Assembly (NCBI GenBank): GCA_040382235.1
Contig: JBEIFV010000010.1
Coordinates: forward strand, 9,530-73,529
Reading direction: 5' to 3'
DNA from: JAEUOS01 sp040382235
GTDB lineage: Bacteria > Pseudomonadota > Gammaproteobacteria > Burkholderiales > JAEUOS01
Length of the DNA: 64,000 bases
Below the pieces are notes generated by a model. That model worked only from the letters and a program-made list of their open reading frames with translations, did no database searches and had not been told where the DNA came from. Positions 15,942-24,559 of the stretch are shown here, one piece after another. Both the position numbers and the translations under genes were made by a program. Within the stretch, counting starts at the first letter, position 1. Every line of letters begins with the position of its first letter.

Positions 15942-17434
15942 GCCTGTTGCCGAAGTCGCTGTTCAGCCGCCTGGTGCTGGTGCTGCTCGGCGGTCTTGCA
16001 ACAGCACAACTGCTGAGCTTCGCGCTTCACATGCACGATCGCAGTGAGCTGCTGCAGGAAACCACCGGCATGCAGTCGGCGCGGCGCATCGCCGATATCG
16101 TCAGGCTGCTCGATCCGCTCGCGCCTGCGGAGCGCCGCCGCATCGCAGGCGTGCTGAGCGCCGCGCCGATGTGGATCCGCCTCGATCAGGCGCGCATGGT
16201 GCCGCCTGCCGATCAAGGCGCCGAGCGCCAGGCACGCGCCGCGCTGTTCGGCGCGTTCCTGCGGCGCGCCCTGGGCGAGGCATGGGCGGTCGAGGTGAGC
16301 ATGAGCGACAGCCGCCCTCCGGCTGCCGCAATCGCGGGCGCGGTTGACGGCCAGCACATGGGGCCCGGCATGGGAATGGGTCGGGGCATGGGCATGGGTC
16401 CGGGCATGGGTCCGGGAGCGGGCATGGGCATGGGGCGCGGCGCTGAAGGTGAGCCGCCACCGATGCATCCGGGCATGCAATATCTGGCGCGGCCCGCGTT
16501 TTCGTTTGTGGCGCAAGTGCGTCTGGGCGACGGCAGCTGGGTCAGTTTCGATACGCGGCAGCCGGCGCAAACCGAAAACTGGCCGTATCGCATGCTGGCA
16601 AGCCTGGCGGTGCTGCTGGCGGCGGTAATGGCGGTGTCGCTGATCGCGGTGCGCTGGGCCACCCGGCCGCTCAATGCGCTGGCCGACGCCGCCGAGGAGC
16701 TGGGCAAGAATATCCACCAGGCGCCGTTAGCCGAGAGCGGGCCGCTGGAGGTGGTGCGTGCCGCGCGCGCGTTCAATACCATGCAGGCGCGCCTGCTGCA
16801 TTACATCGAGGATCGCACGCGGGTGCTGGCCGCGATGTCGCACGACTTGAAAACCCCGATCACGCGGCTGCGCCTGCGCGCCGAACTGCTCGATGATCCG
16901 GTGCAGCGCGCCAAGTTCGGCAACGACCTGGCCGAAATGGAGACGATGGTCGGGGTCACGCTCGATTTCATGCGCGGCCTGGATTCCGGCGAAGCCGTGC
17001 AGCCGGTCGACATCAAGGCCCTGCTTGAAAGCCTGCAGGCGGACATGGCCGAAACCGGCGCACCGGTCGAGATCGCAGGTTCCGCGCTGCAACCCTACCC
17101 GGGCCGGCCGCAGGCGCTCAAGCGTTGCCTGGCCAACCTGCTGGAAAACGCAGTCAAGTACGGCAAGCGCGCGCTGGTAAGCATGGACGACAACGAGAAG
17201 CGCCTGGAAATCTTGATCGCTGACGAAGGACCGGGGATTCCGCCGGCCGAGCTTGAGCGGGTGTTCGAGCCTTTTTACAGGCTGGAAGGATCGCGCAATC
17301 GTGAAACCGGCGGTACCGGCCTGGGATTGACCATCGCCCGCGCAATCGCAGAGGCGCATGGCGGCAGCCTTGCCCTTGCCAACCTTGCTGCCGGCGGCTT
17401 GCAGGTGCGCTTGATCCTGCCGCGCCGGGATTGA
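15938..17434 (+). CDS. Sensor histidine kinase with a periplasmic Met/Gly-rich segment
   Basis: The 498-residue kinase has TM1 at about 11-29, a periplasmic region to about 217, TM2 at about 218-238, a HAMP region, the H-box AAMSHDLKTPITRLR (H302), an N-box LANLLENAVKYG, a G1 box DEGPGIP and a G2 box GGTGLGLTIA. Inside the periplasmic region, residues 141-168 are almost pure Met-Gly (units MGPG and MGMGRG). Ordinary EnvZ/OmpR-class sensors do not have this, and it resembles Cu/Ag-binding Met motifs. The segment probably lets the kinase sense metal or gauge the Met-rich protein encoded next door. The ATG at 15938 overlaps the regulator stop. Confidence 0.92.
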   Translation: MSLLPKSLFSRLVLVLLGGLATAQLLSFALHMHDRSELLQETTGMQSARRIADIVRLLDPLAPAERRRIAGVLSAAPMWIRLDQARMVPPADQGAERQARAALFGAFLRRALGEAWAVEVSMSDSRPPAAAIAGAVDGQHMGPGMGMGRGMGMGPGMGPGAGMGMGRGAEGEPPPMHPGMQYLARPAFSFVAQVRLGDGSWVSFDTRQPAQTENWPYRMLASLAVLLAAVMAVSLIAVRWATRPLNALADAAEELGKNIHQAPLAESGPLEVVRAARAFNTMQARLLHYIEDRTRVLAAMSHDLKTPITRLRLRAELLDDPVQRAKFGNDLAEMETMVGVTLDFMRGLDSGEAVQPVDIKALLESLQADMAETGAPVEIAGSALQPYPGRPQALKRCLANLLENAVKYGKRALVSMDDNEKRLEILIADEGPGIPPAELERVFEPFYRLEGSRNRETGGTGLGLTIARAIAEAHGGSLALANLAAGGLQVRLILPRRD

Positions 17435-17476
17435 ACGAGGGTTCGGCCGGCACCTGCGCCGTGCGCGCTCGCTGTT

Positions 17477-17713
17477 TCAGGCCGCCATCCACTGACGCAC
17501 TTCCTCCTGTTTCGGGATGCGCCCGCTACTGACAAGCTTGTCGTTGATGACCAGACCGGGCGTGGAAAGCAGGTCGTAGGCCATGATGGCCTGCATGTCG
17601 GTGACCTTGATGAATTCAGCTTCCAGGCCCGCGCTGGTGGCTGCTTCACGCGCCACGGCCTCCAGCTTCTTGCAGTTGGCACAACCCGAACCAAGAATTT
17701 TGATTGTCAACAT
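17477..17713 (-). CDS. Small thioredoxin-fold protein (redox-active disulfide protein 2 type)
   Basis: The 78-residue protein has the glutaredoxin/thioredoxin-like order of the MTH895 family: strand MLTIKILGSG, active site CANCKK (C11, C14), a helix, then STPGLVINDKLVSSG with the cis-Pro and the IPKQEEVRQWM end. Such proteins are usually encoded beside UPF0718 permeases, as here: the permease gene ends 34 bp upstream on the same strand. The pair probably transfers a metalloid, or electrons, to the permease system; the exact substrate is unknown. Confidence 0.88.
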   Translation of the reverse strand: MLTIKILGSGCANCKKLEAVAREAATSAGLEAEFIKVTDMQAIMAYDLLSTPGLVINDKLVSSGRIPKQEEVRQWMAA

Positions 17714-17747
17714 GCGAGGTCTCCTTAGAAAAATTGTTGGGGAACAT

Positions 17748-19187
17748 TTACACGGCGTGCTGCTGGCGCCGATGCAGCCAGGTCATTGCCGCGCCCAGCA
17801 CCGCCACCAGCGCAGCCAATGCCAGAGACAGCAGGCCCCAGCCCAGGCCATCCACCCAGGCGCCGTACAACAGGCCGGCAGTGATGCTGAACAGGGCCAC
17901 CATGCCCACGTATGCGGCGGTCTTGGTGCGGCCAATCACGGCGGCCACCATCAACATGCTTTGCAGGCTGAGTTCGGGGTCGGCCATCAGGTAGGCCAGG
18001 AGCGGGCCGGGGTGCATGCCCAGGTCGAGAAACATGCGCGCCACCGGCACCTCCACCAGCGTGGGGAAGTACATGAACACGCCAAAGGTCACGGCCACGG
18101 CGTTGGCGTGCACCGTATTGCTGCCAGCCAGGCTCTCGATCCACTCGGGCCGAATGATCTGGCGCGCCATGCCGACCACGAACACACCGGCGATCAACAG
18201 TAAAAAAATCTGCTTGACGAAGCGCCAGGATTCCCACAACCAGGCCTGCCGGTCATCGACGCTCAATTCAGTGAAGTAGTGCCAGACAGCCCACAGGGCG
18301 AGCGCCACAGCGAAAAAGCGGCCGGTGACGGCAAGCTCCAGGCCACCTGCTTGCGGCGTCAGGCGCAACGCGGCGACCAGCAAAGTGGCTGCGGCCAGGC
18401 CCATGGTGACCCAGGTCCAGCGATTGGCGCCTTCGACAATATTCTCCATGCCCTTCCAGGCGGTGCCGGCGATCAGCAGCAATAGCGCGATCAGCACCGA
18501 GCCCTGGAAGCTCACGCCTTCTTCACCGCGGGCGGCATCGAACGGCACCCACTGGAGAAGTGTGGCTTGCCAGGTGGCGGCCCACCGCAGCGGCAACTCG
18601 AAGCTGATCACATTGGAGGTGAGTGGCCACAGCTTCAATGTGCCGGCAATCAGCAGCGCCACCAGCGACAGCAGCACCCCGCTTGCGGCGCGACCGATAT
18701 TCGCCTTCTCTGAGAACAAGCTATCGGTCTGTACATCATGGCTGGCATCGTCGCGCCAGAACAGCATGGCCATCAATACGCCAATCCCCATGCCGAACAG
18801 CAGGCACAACAGCAGCCGAGCAACGGCGAATTCGGGCCCGAGAATGCTGCCGGTGTAGGCCAGGGCCATGATGTTGCCCGCCGGGGCGAAAAACAGGAAG
18901 GTGATGGCCGGGCCGATGCCGGCACCCTTGCGGTAGATGCCTGCGAACAGGGGCACGATGGTGCAGGAGCACACCGCCAGCAGCGAGCCTGCCGCAGCTG
19001 CCGCCGGGTACGACACATAAGCGTGCGTGTTGCGCCCAAGCCAGCGCGTGATGCTGGCCTTTGGAATCAGCGCCGCCATGGCGCCGGCGATGAAGAAGGC
19101 CGGCAACAGGCACAACAACACATGAGCTGCCAGGTATGCCGCCAGATTGCCGGCACCGCCGGTCAGGAGCTTCTGTGCCAATTCCAT
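17748..19187 (-). CDS. UPF0718 (DUF318/ArsP-like) permease
   Basis: The 479-residue membrane protein has about ten or more helices. The UPF0718 signature is present: AGSLLAVCSCTIVPLFAGIY, with Cys residues in a TM helix, and FLFFAPAGNIMAL. A related second half contains FGVFMYFPTLVEVPVARMFL. Family members export organoarsenicals or other thiophilic compounds. The ATG at 19187 has AAGGGAA upstream, so the longer reading is unlikely. It is the middle gene of a leftward unit (P-type ATPase, permease, CxxC protein) with 28- and 34-bp gaps. Confidence 0.87.
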   Translation of the reverse strand: MELAQKLLTGGAGNLAAYLAAHVLLCLLPAFFIAGAMAALIPKASITRWLGRNTHAYVSYPAAAAAGSLLAVCSCTIVPLFAGIYRKGAGIGPAITFLFFAPAGNIMALAYTGSILGPEFAVARLLLCLLFGMGIGVLMAMLFWRDDASHDVQTDSLFSEKANIGRAASGVLLSLVALLIAGTLKLWPLTSNVISFELPLRWAATWQATLLQWVPFDAARGEEGVSFQGSVLIALLLLIAGTAWKGMENIVEGANRWTWVTMGLAAATLLVAALRLTPQAGGLELAVTGRFFAVALALWAVWHYFTELSVDDRQAWLWESWRFVKQIFLLLIAGVFVVGMARQIIRPEWIESLAGSNTVHANAVAVTFGVFMYFPTLVEVPVARMFLDLGMHPGPLLAYLMADPELSLQSMLMVAAVIGRTKTAAYVGMVALFSITAGLLYGAWVDGLGWGLLSLALAALVAVLGAAMTWLHRRQQHAV

Positions 19188-19215
19188 TCGAGTTCCCTTA
19201 CCGCGGCCGAAAAAG

Positions 19216-22059
19216 TCATTTTTCGTTCCCGGTCGCCGCAACCGCGGCGAGGCGCGCACGGCTGGGCGACACTTCCCCGTGGCGCAACCAGATCTTGCGC
19301 AGTTCACTGCACCACAGGACCACGCTGCCCATCAGAACACACGATCCCCATTGCCCCGACGTCAGGGGTACGGTACCGAAGGCCACATTCAGCCAGGGCA
19401 ATTCGACCACCGCTACCTGCAAGCCAAGCCCGAGCGCCGCCGCCGCCCATAACCAGCGGTTGGCGAACAAGCCCTGCCAGGCACTCGCCGTTTCCGAGCG
19501 CGCATTGAAGGCATTGAAGAGCTGGGCCAGCACCAGCACGGTGAAGGCGGCGGTGCGCGCCGTTGCCAGGCTCTCTTCGCCCTGGAACCAGCCGCCGGGC
19601 AAGAGCAGGTCGAGCGTGGCCAGGGCCGAGAGCGCCATCGCCGAACCCAGCAGCAGCACGCCGCGCCACATGCGGCCATCGATCACGCGCTCGTCTGGCC
19701 GGCGCGGGGGGCGCGCCATCACGTCGTCGGTTTGCGGGTCGACCCCCATGGCCAGTGCCGGCGCGGCATCGGTGACCAGGTTGATCCACAGGATCTGGGT
19801 TGCCAGGAGCGGCAGCACCACCGCCCCGCCCGCGTCGGTCAGGCCCAGGGCCCTGGCGCCGATCACGGCAAGAAAGACCGTCAGCACCTCCCCCATGTTG
19901 GATGACAACAGATAGCGCAGGAACTTGCGGATGTTGTCCAGAATGCCGCGGCCCTCGCGAATAGCGGCGACGATGGTGGCGAAGTTGTCGTCGGCCAGGA
20001 TCATGTCGCCGGCTTCGCGCGTCACCTCGGTGCCGGTGATGCCCATCGCAACCCCGATGTCGGCGGCCTTCAGCGCCGGCGCATCGTTGACGCCGTCGCC
20101 GGTCATCGCCACCACCTGACCCTGCGCCCGCAAGGCGGCGACGATGCGCAGCTTGTGCACGGGGGCCACCCGCGCGAAGACCGATGTGCCGCGCACCGCG
20201 CCGGCCAGGGCGCTGTCGTCCAGCTGGTCCAGGTCGGCGCCGGTGAGCGCCGCAGCGCCGGCTTCGATGATGCCCAGGTCGGAGGCGATGCGTGCGGCCG
20301 TGCGCGGGTGGTCGCCGGTGATCATGATCACGCGGATACCGGCGCGCAGCGCCTCGCGCACCGCCTGCGCCGCCTCGGCGCGCGGCGGATCGATGATGCC
20401 GACGGTGCCCACGAAAATCAGGTCCTGCTCGAGAGTCTCGCCGACGCCGGCATCCTCGAGAGCCGACAAGGGCCGATACGCCACCGACAGCGTGCGCAAG
20501 GCCGCCCCCGAAAGCTCATCCACGTCGGCCAAAGCACGAGCGCGCATGGCGTCGCCAAGCGGCAGCACCTGCATGCCCACGCGCACCCGCGTGCAGCGGC
20601 CCAACAGCACGTCGGGCGCTCCCTTGGTGATGATCAGCCGTTGATTTTCGTGCTCGTGGTCGATCGCCAGCGAAGACATCATCTTGCGCTCGGAGCTGAA
20701 GGGTATTTCTCCAAAGCGCTCGAAGCGCCGGCCGCGCCGTTCATGCGCCCCCAGCTTCTGCTCGGCCACCAGAAACGCGGCTTCGGTCGGGTCACCGCGG
20801 ATCACCCAGGTGCCGTCATCGGCGCGCCGCAGGTCGGCATTGCCGGACAGGCTGCCGCCACTGAACAACACGACATGTTCGCTGTGCACAGGTCCGCGCA
20901 CCAGCAGCTCTCCCTGGTGCAATACCTGGCCTTCGGGCCGGTAGCCCACGCCGTCCACCCGGCTGCTGCCCGAGGCGGTCACGGCGCGCTCGATGGTCAT
21001 CTCCGAGCGCGTCAGGGTGCCGGTCTTGTCCGAGCAGATCACCGAGGCGGATCCGAGGGTCTCCACCGAAGACAGCTTTTTCACGATCGCCTGCTGTCGC
21101 GCCATGCGTTGCACGCCCATCGCCAGCACCAGCGACAGGATCGCGGGCAGCCCTTCGGGCACGGCAGCCACCGCCAGCGACACGCCCAGCAGCAGCACCG
21201 ACACCAGGTCGTGCACGCTGCGAATGTCCGACACCAGCACAACGGCCGCCACCACGATCGCCGCGATCGCGACCACCGCTACGCCCAGCATGCGGCCGAT
21301 CGCCCGCACTTCCTTCTGCAGGGGGGTGGCCTCCTCGGGCGTGGTGTTCAGCAGATGCGCGATGGCGCCCATCTCGGTGTCCATGCCGGTGGCCGTGACC
21401 ACCGCCAGGCCGTTGCCCTGCGCCACGAAACAGCCCCTGAACACCATGTTGGCGCGTTCGGCCAGCGGGCTTGCGGCCAAGAGCGTGTGCGGGTCCTTGA
21501 GAACGGCCTCGCTCTCGCCGGTCAGCGATGCCTCCTGCACCCGCAGCACATTGGCCCGGATCAGGCGCGCGTCGGCGCCGATGCTGTCGCCTTCCTCCAG
21601 CAACAGCATGTCGCCCGGCACCAGGGTCGCGCTGGGCACCTGCAGCGCCACGCCGTCGCGCAGTACTGAGGACCTGGCCGCCGTGAGCCGCGCCAGCGCG
21701 GCCGCCGCGCGCTGCGAGCGGTGTTCCTGAGTGAAGCCCAGCACGCCGTTGAGCCACACGATCACCAGGATCACCAGGGCGTCGATCGGCCACCCCTTAA
21801 AACCTTCCAGGGCCCAGACAGCGAGCGTGATGGCCACCGCCGCCAGCAGCAGATAGACCAGCGGGTCCTGAAACTGCGCCAGAAAATGCCGCCAGGCCGG
21901 GGCCGGCGGGGTGGTCACCAACGTATTGGCGCCGACCTTGGCCAGGCGTGCGCGCGCGTCCTCCTCCGACAAGCCGGTCGCGACGGAAGTGGCGAGCTGC
22001 AGCACCACCTCTGAGGAATCGAGCAGATAGGGCGCCGGCCGGCCGGCTGTTGTGGGCAT
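19216..22059 (-). CDS. P-type cation-transporting ATPase (P2/SERCA-like)
   Basis: About 947 residues, with an N-terminal cation-ATPase domain, actuator motif LTGES, ion-site motif PEGLP in TM4 (about residue 301), phosphorylation motif CSDKTGTLT (Asp about 344), TGDHPRTA and TGDGVNDAPALKAADIG, and six C-terminal helices. The PEGLP motif indicates Ca2+/Mn2+-type P2A pumps rather than the CPC of copper pumps. Start assignment is weak because the ATG at 22059 lacks a clear ribosome site; an ATG at 22116 would add 19 residues. It heads the leftward operon with the permease and the CxxC protein. Confidence 0.9.
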   Translation of the reverse strand: MPTTAGRPAPYLLDSSEVVLQLATSVATGLSEEDARARLAKVGANTLVTTPPAPAWRHFLAQFQDPLVYLLLAAVAITLAVWALEGFKGWPIDALVILVIVWLNGVLGFTQEHRSQRAAAALARLTAARSSVLRDGVALQVPSATLVPGDMLLLEEGDSIGADARLIRANVLRVQEASLTGESEAVLKDPHTLLAASPLAERANMVFRGCFVAQGNGLAVVTATGMDTEMGAIAHLLNTTPEEATPLQKEVRAIGRMLGVAVVAIAAIVVAAVVLVSDIRSVHDLVSVLLLGVSLAVAAVPEGLPAILSLVLAMGVQRMARQQAIVKKLSSVETLGSASVICSDKTGTLTRSEMTIERAVTASGSSRVDGVGYRPEGQVLHQGELLVRGPVHSEHVVLFSGGSLSGNADLRRADDGTWVIRGDPTEAAFLVAEQKLGAHERRGRRFERFGEIPFSSERKMMSSLAIDHEHENQRLIITKGAPDVLLGRCTRVRVGMQVLPLGDAMRARALADVDELSGAALRTLSVAYRPLSALEDAGVGETLEQDLIFVGTVGIIDPPRAEAAQAVREALRAGIRVIMITGDHPRTAARIASDLGIIEAGAAALTGADLDQLDDSALAGAVRGTSVFARVAPVHKLRIVAALRAQGQVVAMTGDGVNDAPALKAADIGVAMGITGTEVTREAGDMILADDNFATIVAAIREGRGILDNIRKFLRYLLSSNMGEVLTVFLAVIGARALGLTDAGGAVVLPLLATQILWINLVTDAAPALAMGVDPQTDDVMARPPRRPDERVIDGRMWRGVLLLGSAMALSALATLDLLLPGGWFQGEESLATARTAAFTVLVLAQLFNAFNARSETASAWQGLFANRWLWAAAALGLGLQVAVVELPWLNVAFGTVPLTSGQWGSCVLMGSVVLWCSELRKIWLRHGEVSPSRARLAAVAATGNEK

Positions 22060-22683
22060 CAAGTTGATGTGCAGGGGCTGATTTACGTTTGGTCGCGCTG
22101 GCCGCCCTGCCCGCACGAGGCATCTGGCTCCGGACGCGCGGCCGTGTAGGGAGATTGAACCCCCATCGCGCTCGCGACGGCTTGCGCCAGATCAAGTGAC
22201 TTCTGCATCCTGCGGTGCATCCTTTGCCGTCGGTCTTCGTCTTCCCGGCGAAGGCATCCCCAAAGGCACTGAAATGGCCACACTGACCCGGTCGCAAGAG
22301 ACCCAGGCGCTGCCGCGCCGGTATCCACACGCGTTCCTGGTCTTCGTTGCGGCGGTGTGCCGAGCCGCGAATGAAGCGGGCAGCGGTTTGGGTGCGTGAA
22401 GTGAACGCACGCAGCGTTTTCGCCGAGTTGCCGCTCAGGCAGGGCTGCTTGCCATCGTCGGCCAATCCCCGATCAGGCGACGGCGTAGACTCAAGCGCCA
22501 CTACTTGCCCGGCTTGGAGATGCGCCCGATGAATGATCTACGCCCGCCTGGATTGGAATTCGACGTCGTTTCGGTGCACCTCGACCTGCCGCACCAAAAC
22601 GTGAAAAGGGTCGACACCGAGTTCGGAGCGCTTGCGCCGGGCAGCGGGCTTGCGGGCGTGCAGCGCCGCAAGCCGGGTACGCC
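22060..22683. other. Intergenic region without a supported gene
   Basis: These 624 bp separate the divergent P2-type ATPase and CDF exporter genes. Short open frames exist on both strands, including one at 22505-22687 that ends on the CDF start. None has a recognisable domain, a signal peptide or a good ribosome site. Promoters for both neighbours must lie here, but I see no strong box pair. Confidence 0.5.
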
Positions 22684-23673
22684 ATGAGTGCGGGCCACGA
22701 TCACGGCCACGCGCCGGACGATTTCAACAGCGCGTTCGCCATCGGCATCGCGCTCAACATCACGTTCGTGGCGATCGAGGCCTTCTACGGCTGGAAGATC
22801 GATTCGCTGGCGCTCTTAGCCGATGCAGGGCACAACCTTTCGGATGTGGCGGGCCTGGTGCTGGCCTGGGGCGGCGCGCTGGCCGGGCGCCTCGCGCCGG
22901 ATGCGCGGCACACCTACGGCTGGAAGCGCGCCGGCGTGCTCGCAGCCTTCGTCAACGCGGTGCTGCTGCTGGTGGCCATGGGCTCGCTGGCCTGGGAGGC
23001 GATGCACCGGCTGGCTTCGCCGCAGGCTCTCGAAGGTGTGACGATCATGGTGGTGGCCGGCATCGGCATTCTGGTCAACGGCGCCACCGCGCTGCTGTTC
23101 ATGCGCGGCGGCGAGCACGATCTGAATATTCGCGGCGCCTTCCTGCACATGACGGCCGATGCGCTGGTATCCGCCGGCGTGGTGCTGGCCGGCGGCCTGG
23201 CGCTGTGGTTCGGCTGGAACTGGATCGACCCGGTGATGAGCCTGGTCATCGCGGTCATCATCGTCGCCGGCACCTTCGACCTGCTCACGCAATCGGTACA
23301 CCTGTTGTTCGACGGCGTGCCCGAAAGCGTGAACCTGCACGAGGTGGAAGCGCTGCTGGTGGCACTGCCCGGGGTGGAGCGGGTACACGACCTGCATGTG
23401 TGGGCCATGGGCACCTCCGAAATCGCGCTGACCGCGCATCTGGTAATGCCGGGCGCGGCGCCGGACGACGTTTTCCTGCAGGATGCGACCCGCCGCTTGC
23501 ATGACCGTTTCGCAATCGAGCACGTCACCCTGCAGGCGGTCAGAATTCCGTTCACCCGACCGTGCTCGTCGCTCGGCGCGCCGGCCGGCAACGGCGGCCC
23601 GCCCGCCGCGCAGCCGCAGCATGGGGCGAGGCGGCACGATCACGGGAAGGACGGTCATGTTCACGCGCGCTGA
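22684..23673 (+). CDS. Cation diffusion facilitator (CzcD/ZitB-like) metal exporter
   Basis: The 329-residue CDF protein begins MSAGHDHGHAPDD, a short His segment. The metal site ALLADAGHNLSDV in TM2 and LHMTADALVSAGVV in TM5 give the two HxxxD pairs of Zn/Cd/Co CDFs. Six helices are followed by the cytosolic ferredoxin-like domain (VERVHDLHVWAMG). A Pro/Gly- and His-rich tail (HDHGKDGHVHAR) extends past the usual end, which may add metal binding. It exports Zn-like divalent cations by proton exchange. The downstream VIT-type and ATPase genes on the same strand suggest a metal-homeostasis cluster. Confidence 0.92.
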   Translation: MSAGHDHGHAPDDFNSAFAIGIALNITFVAIEAFYGWKIDSLALLADAGHNLSDVAGLVLAWGGALAGRLAPDARHTYGWKRAGVLAAFVNAVLLLVAMGSLAWEAMHRLASPQALEGVTIMVVAGIGILVNGATALLFMRGGEHDLNIRGAFLHMTADALVSAGVVLAGGLALWFGWNWIDPVMSLVIAVIIVAGTFDLLTQSVHLLFDGVPESVNLHEVEALLVALPGVERVHDLHVWAMGTSEIALTAHLVMPGAAPDDVFLQDATRRLHDRFAIEHVTLQAVRIPFTRPCSSLGAPAGNGGPPAAQPQHGARRHDHGKDGHVHAR

Positions 23674-23853
23674 CTTACCCCGGCCAAGTCCAGTCCCGGT
23701 TCACACCGCTGAAAGCTTTGTCTCGTGTATGAATGTCGAATCCCGCGTGCGTCAAGCGCCGCAGAGTTTGCTCGCAATGCCAGGCTGGGCAAGCATGGTG
23801 ATCGGCCTTGATTCGGCAGCCCGCAAGCAGGTGCTCTCGACCGCTGCGGCGCC

Positions 23854-24552
23854 ATGAACGAGATCCCGCAGCTTGAGCGTCATCGCAATGCGCGCATCGG
23901 CTGGCTGCGCGCAGCGGTGCTCGGGGCAAATGACGGCATCGTTTCGACCGCAAGCCTGATCATCGGCGTCGCCGCTGCGCAGGCCGCGCCGGATGCCATC
24001 ATGATCGCCGGCACGGCGGGCCTGGTCGCCGGGGCCATGTCGATGGCCGCAGGCGAGTATGTCTCGGTGAGTTCACAGTCCGATACCGAGCAGGCCGATC
24101 TCGCGCGCGAGCGTTTCGAGCTGCTGCACCACCAGGATTCCGAGCACGCCGAGCTTGCAGCCATCTATGTGGGCCGCGGCCTCGATCCGGAACTGGCACG
24201 CCAGGTCGCTGGGCAACTGATGCGGCACGATGCGCTCGGCGCGCACGCGCGCGACGAACTGGGAATTTCCGACATCACGGCGGCGCGCCCGATCCAGGCG
24301 GCGCTGGCATCGGCCGGCGCCTTCACCGCCGGCGCGGTCCTGCCCCTTTGCGTCGCGATGCTGGTTGCGGGTGACGCGCTGATCTATGCGGTGGCAGGCG
24401 CCTCGCTGCTGTTCCTGGCGCTGCTGGGGGCGCTGGCGGCCCGGACCGGCGGCGCGAGCATCTGGAAAGGCGCGATCCGCGTCACGTTCTGGGGGGCGCT
24501 CGCCATGCTGGCGACCGCCGCTATCGGTGCCGCGTTCGGCGTCGGCCCGTGA
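23854..24552 (+). CDS. VIT1/CCC1-family iron/manganese transporter
   Basis: The 232-residue protein has the family pattern: RIGWLRAAVLGANDGIVSTASLIIGV in the first helix, GAMSMAAGEYVSVSSQSDTEQADL after the second, a soluble helical linker (ERFELLHHQDSEHAELAAIYVGRGL), and three C-terminal helices. Known members move Fe2+ or Mn2+ out of the cytosol into vacuoles, or out of bacterial cells. It precedes a P-type ATPase by 7 bp, so the two are probably co-transcribed. The 180-bp gap from the CDF gene contains no gene I can support. Confidence 0.92.
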   Translation: MNEIPQLERHRNARIGWLRAAVLGANDGIVSTASLIIGVAAAQAAPDAIMIAGTAGLVAGAMSMAAGEYVSVSSQSDTEQADLARERFELLHHQDSEHAELAAIYVGRGLDPELARQVAGQLMRHDALGAHARDELGISDITAARPIQAALASAGAFTAGAVLPLCVAMLVAGDALIYAVAGASLLFLALLGALAARTGGASIWKGAIRVTFWGALAMLATAAIGAAFGVGP

Positions 24553-24559
24553 CCCATCC

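Noticed and set aside
22505..22687. A 60-codon frame ending on the CDF gene start.
   Set aside because: No ribosome site, no recognisable fold, and nothing to support expression apart from its overlap.
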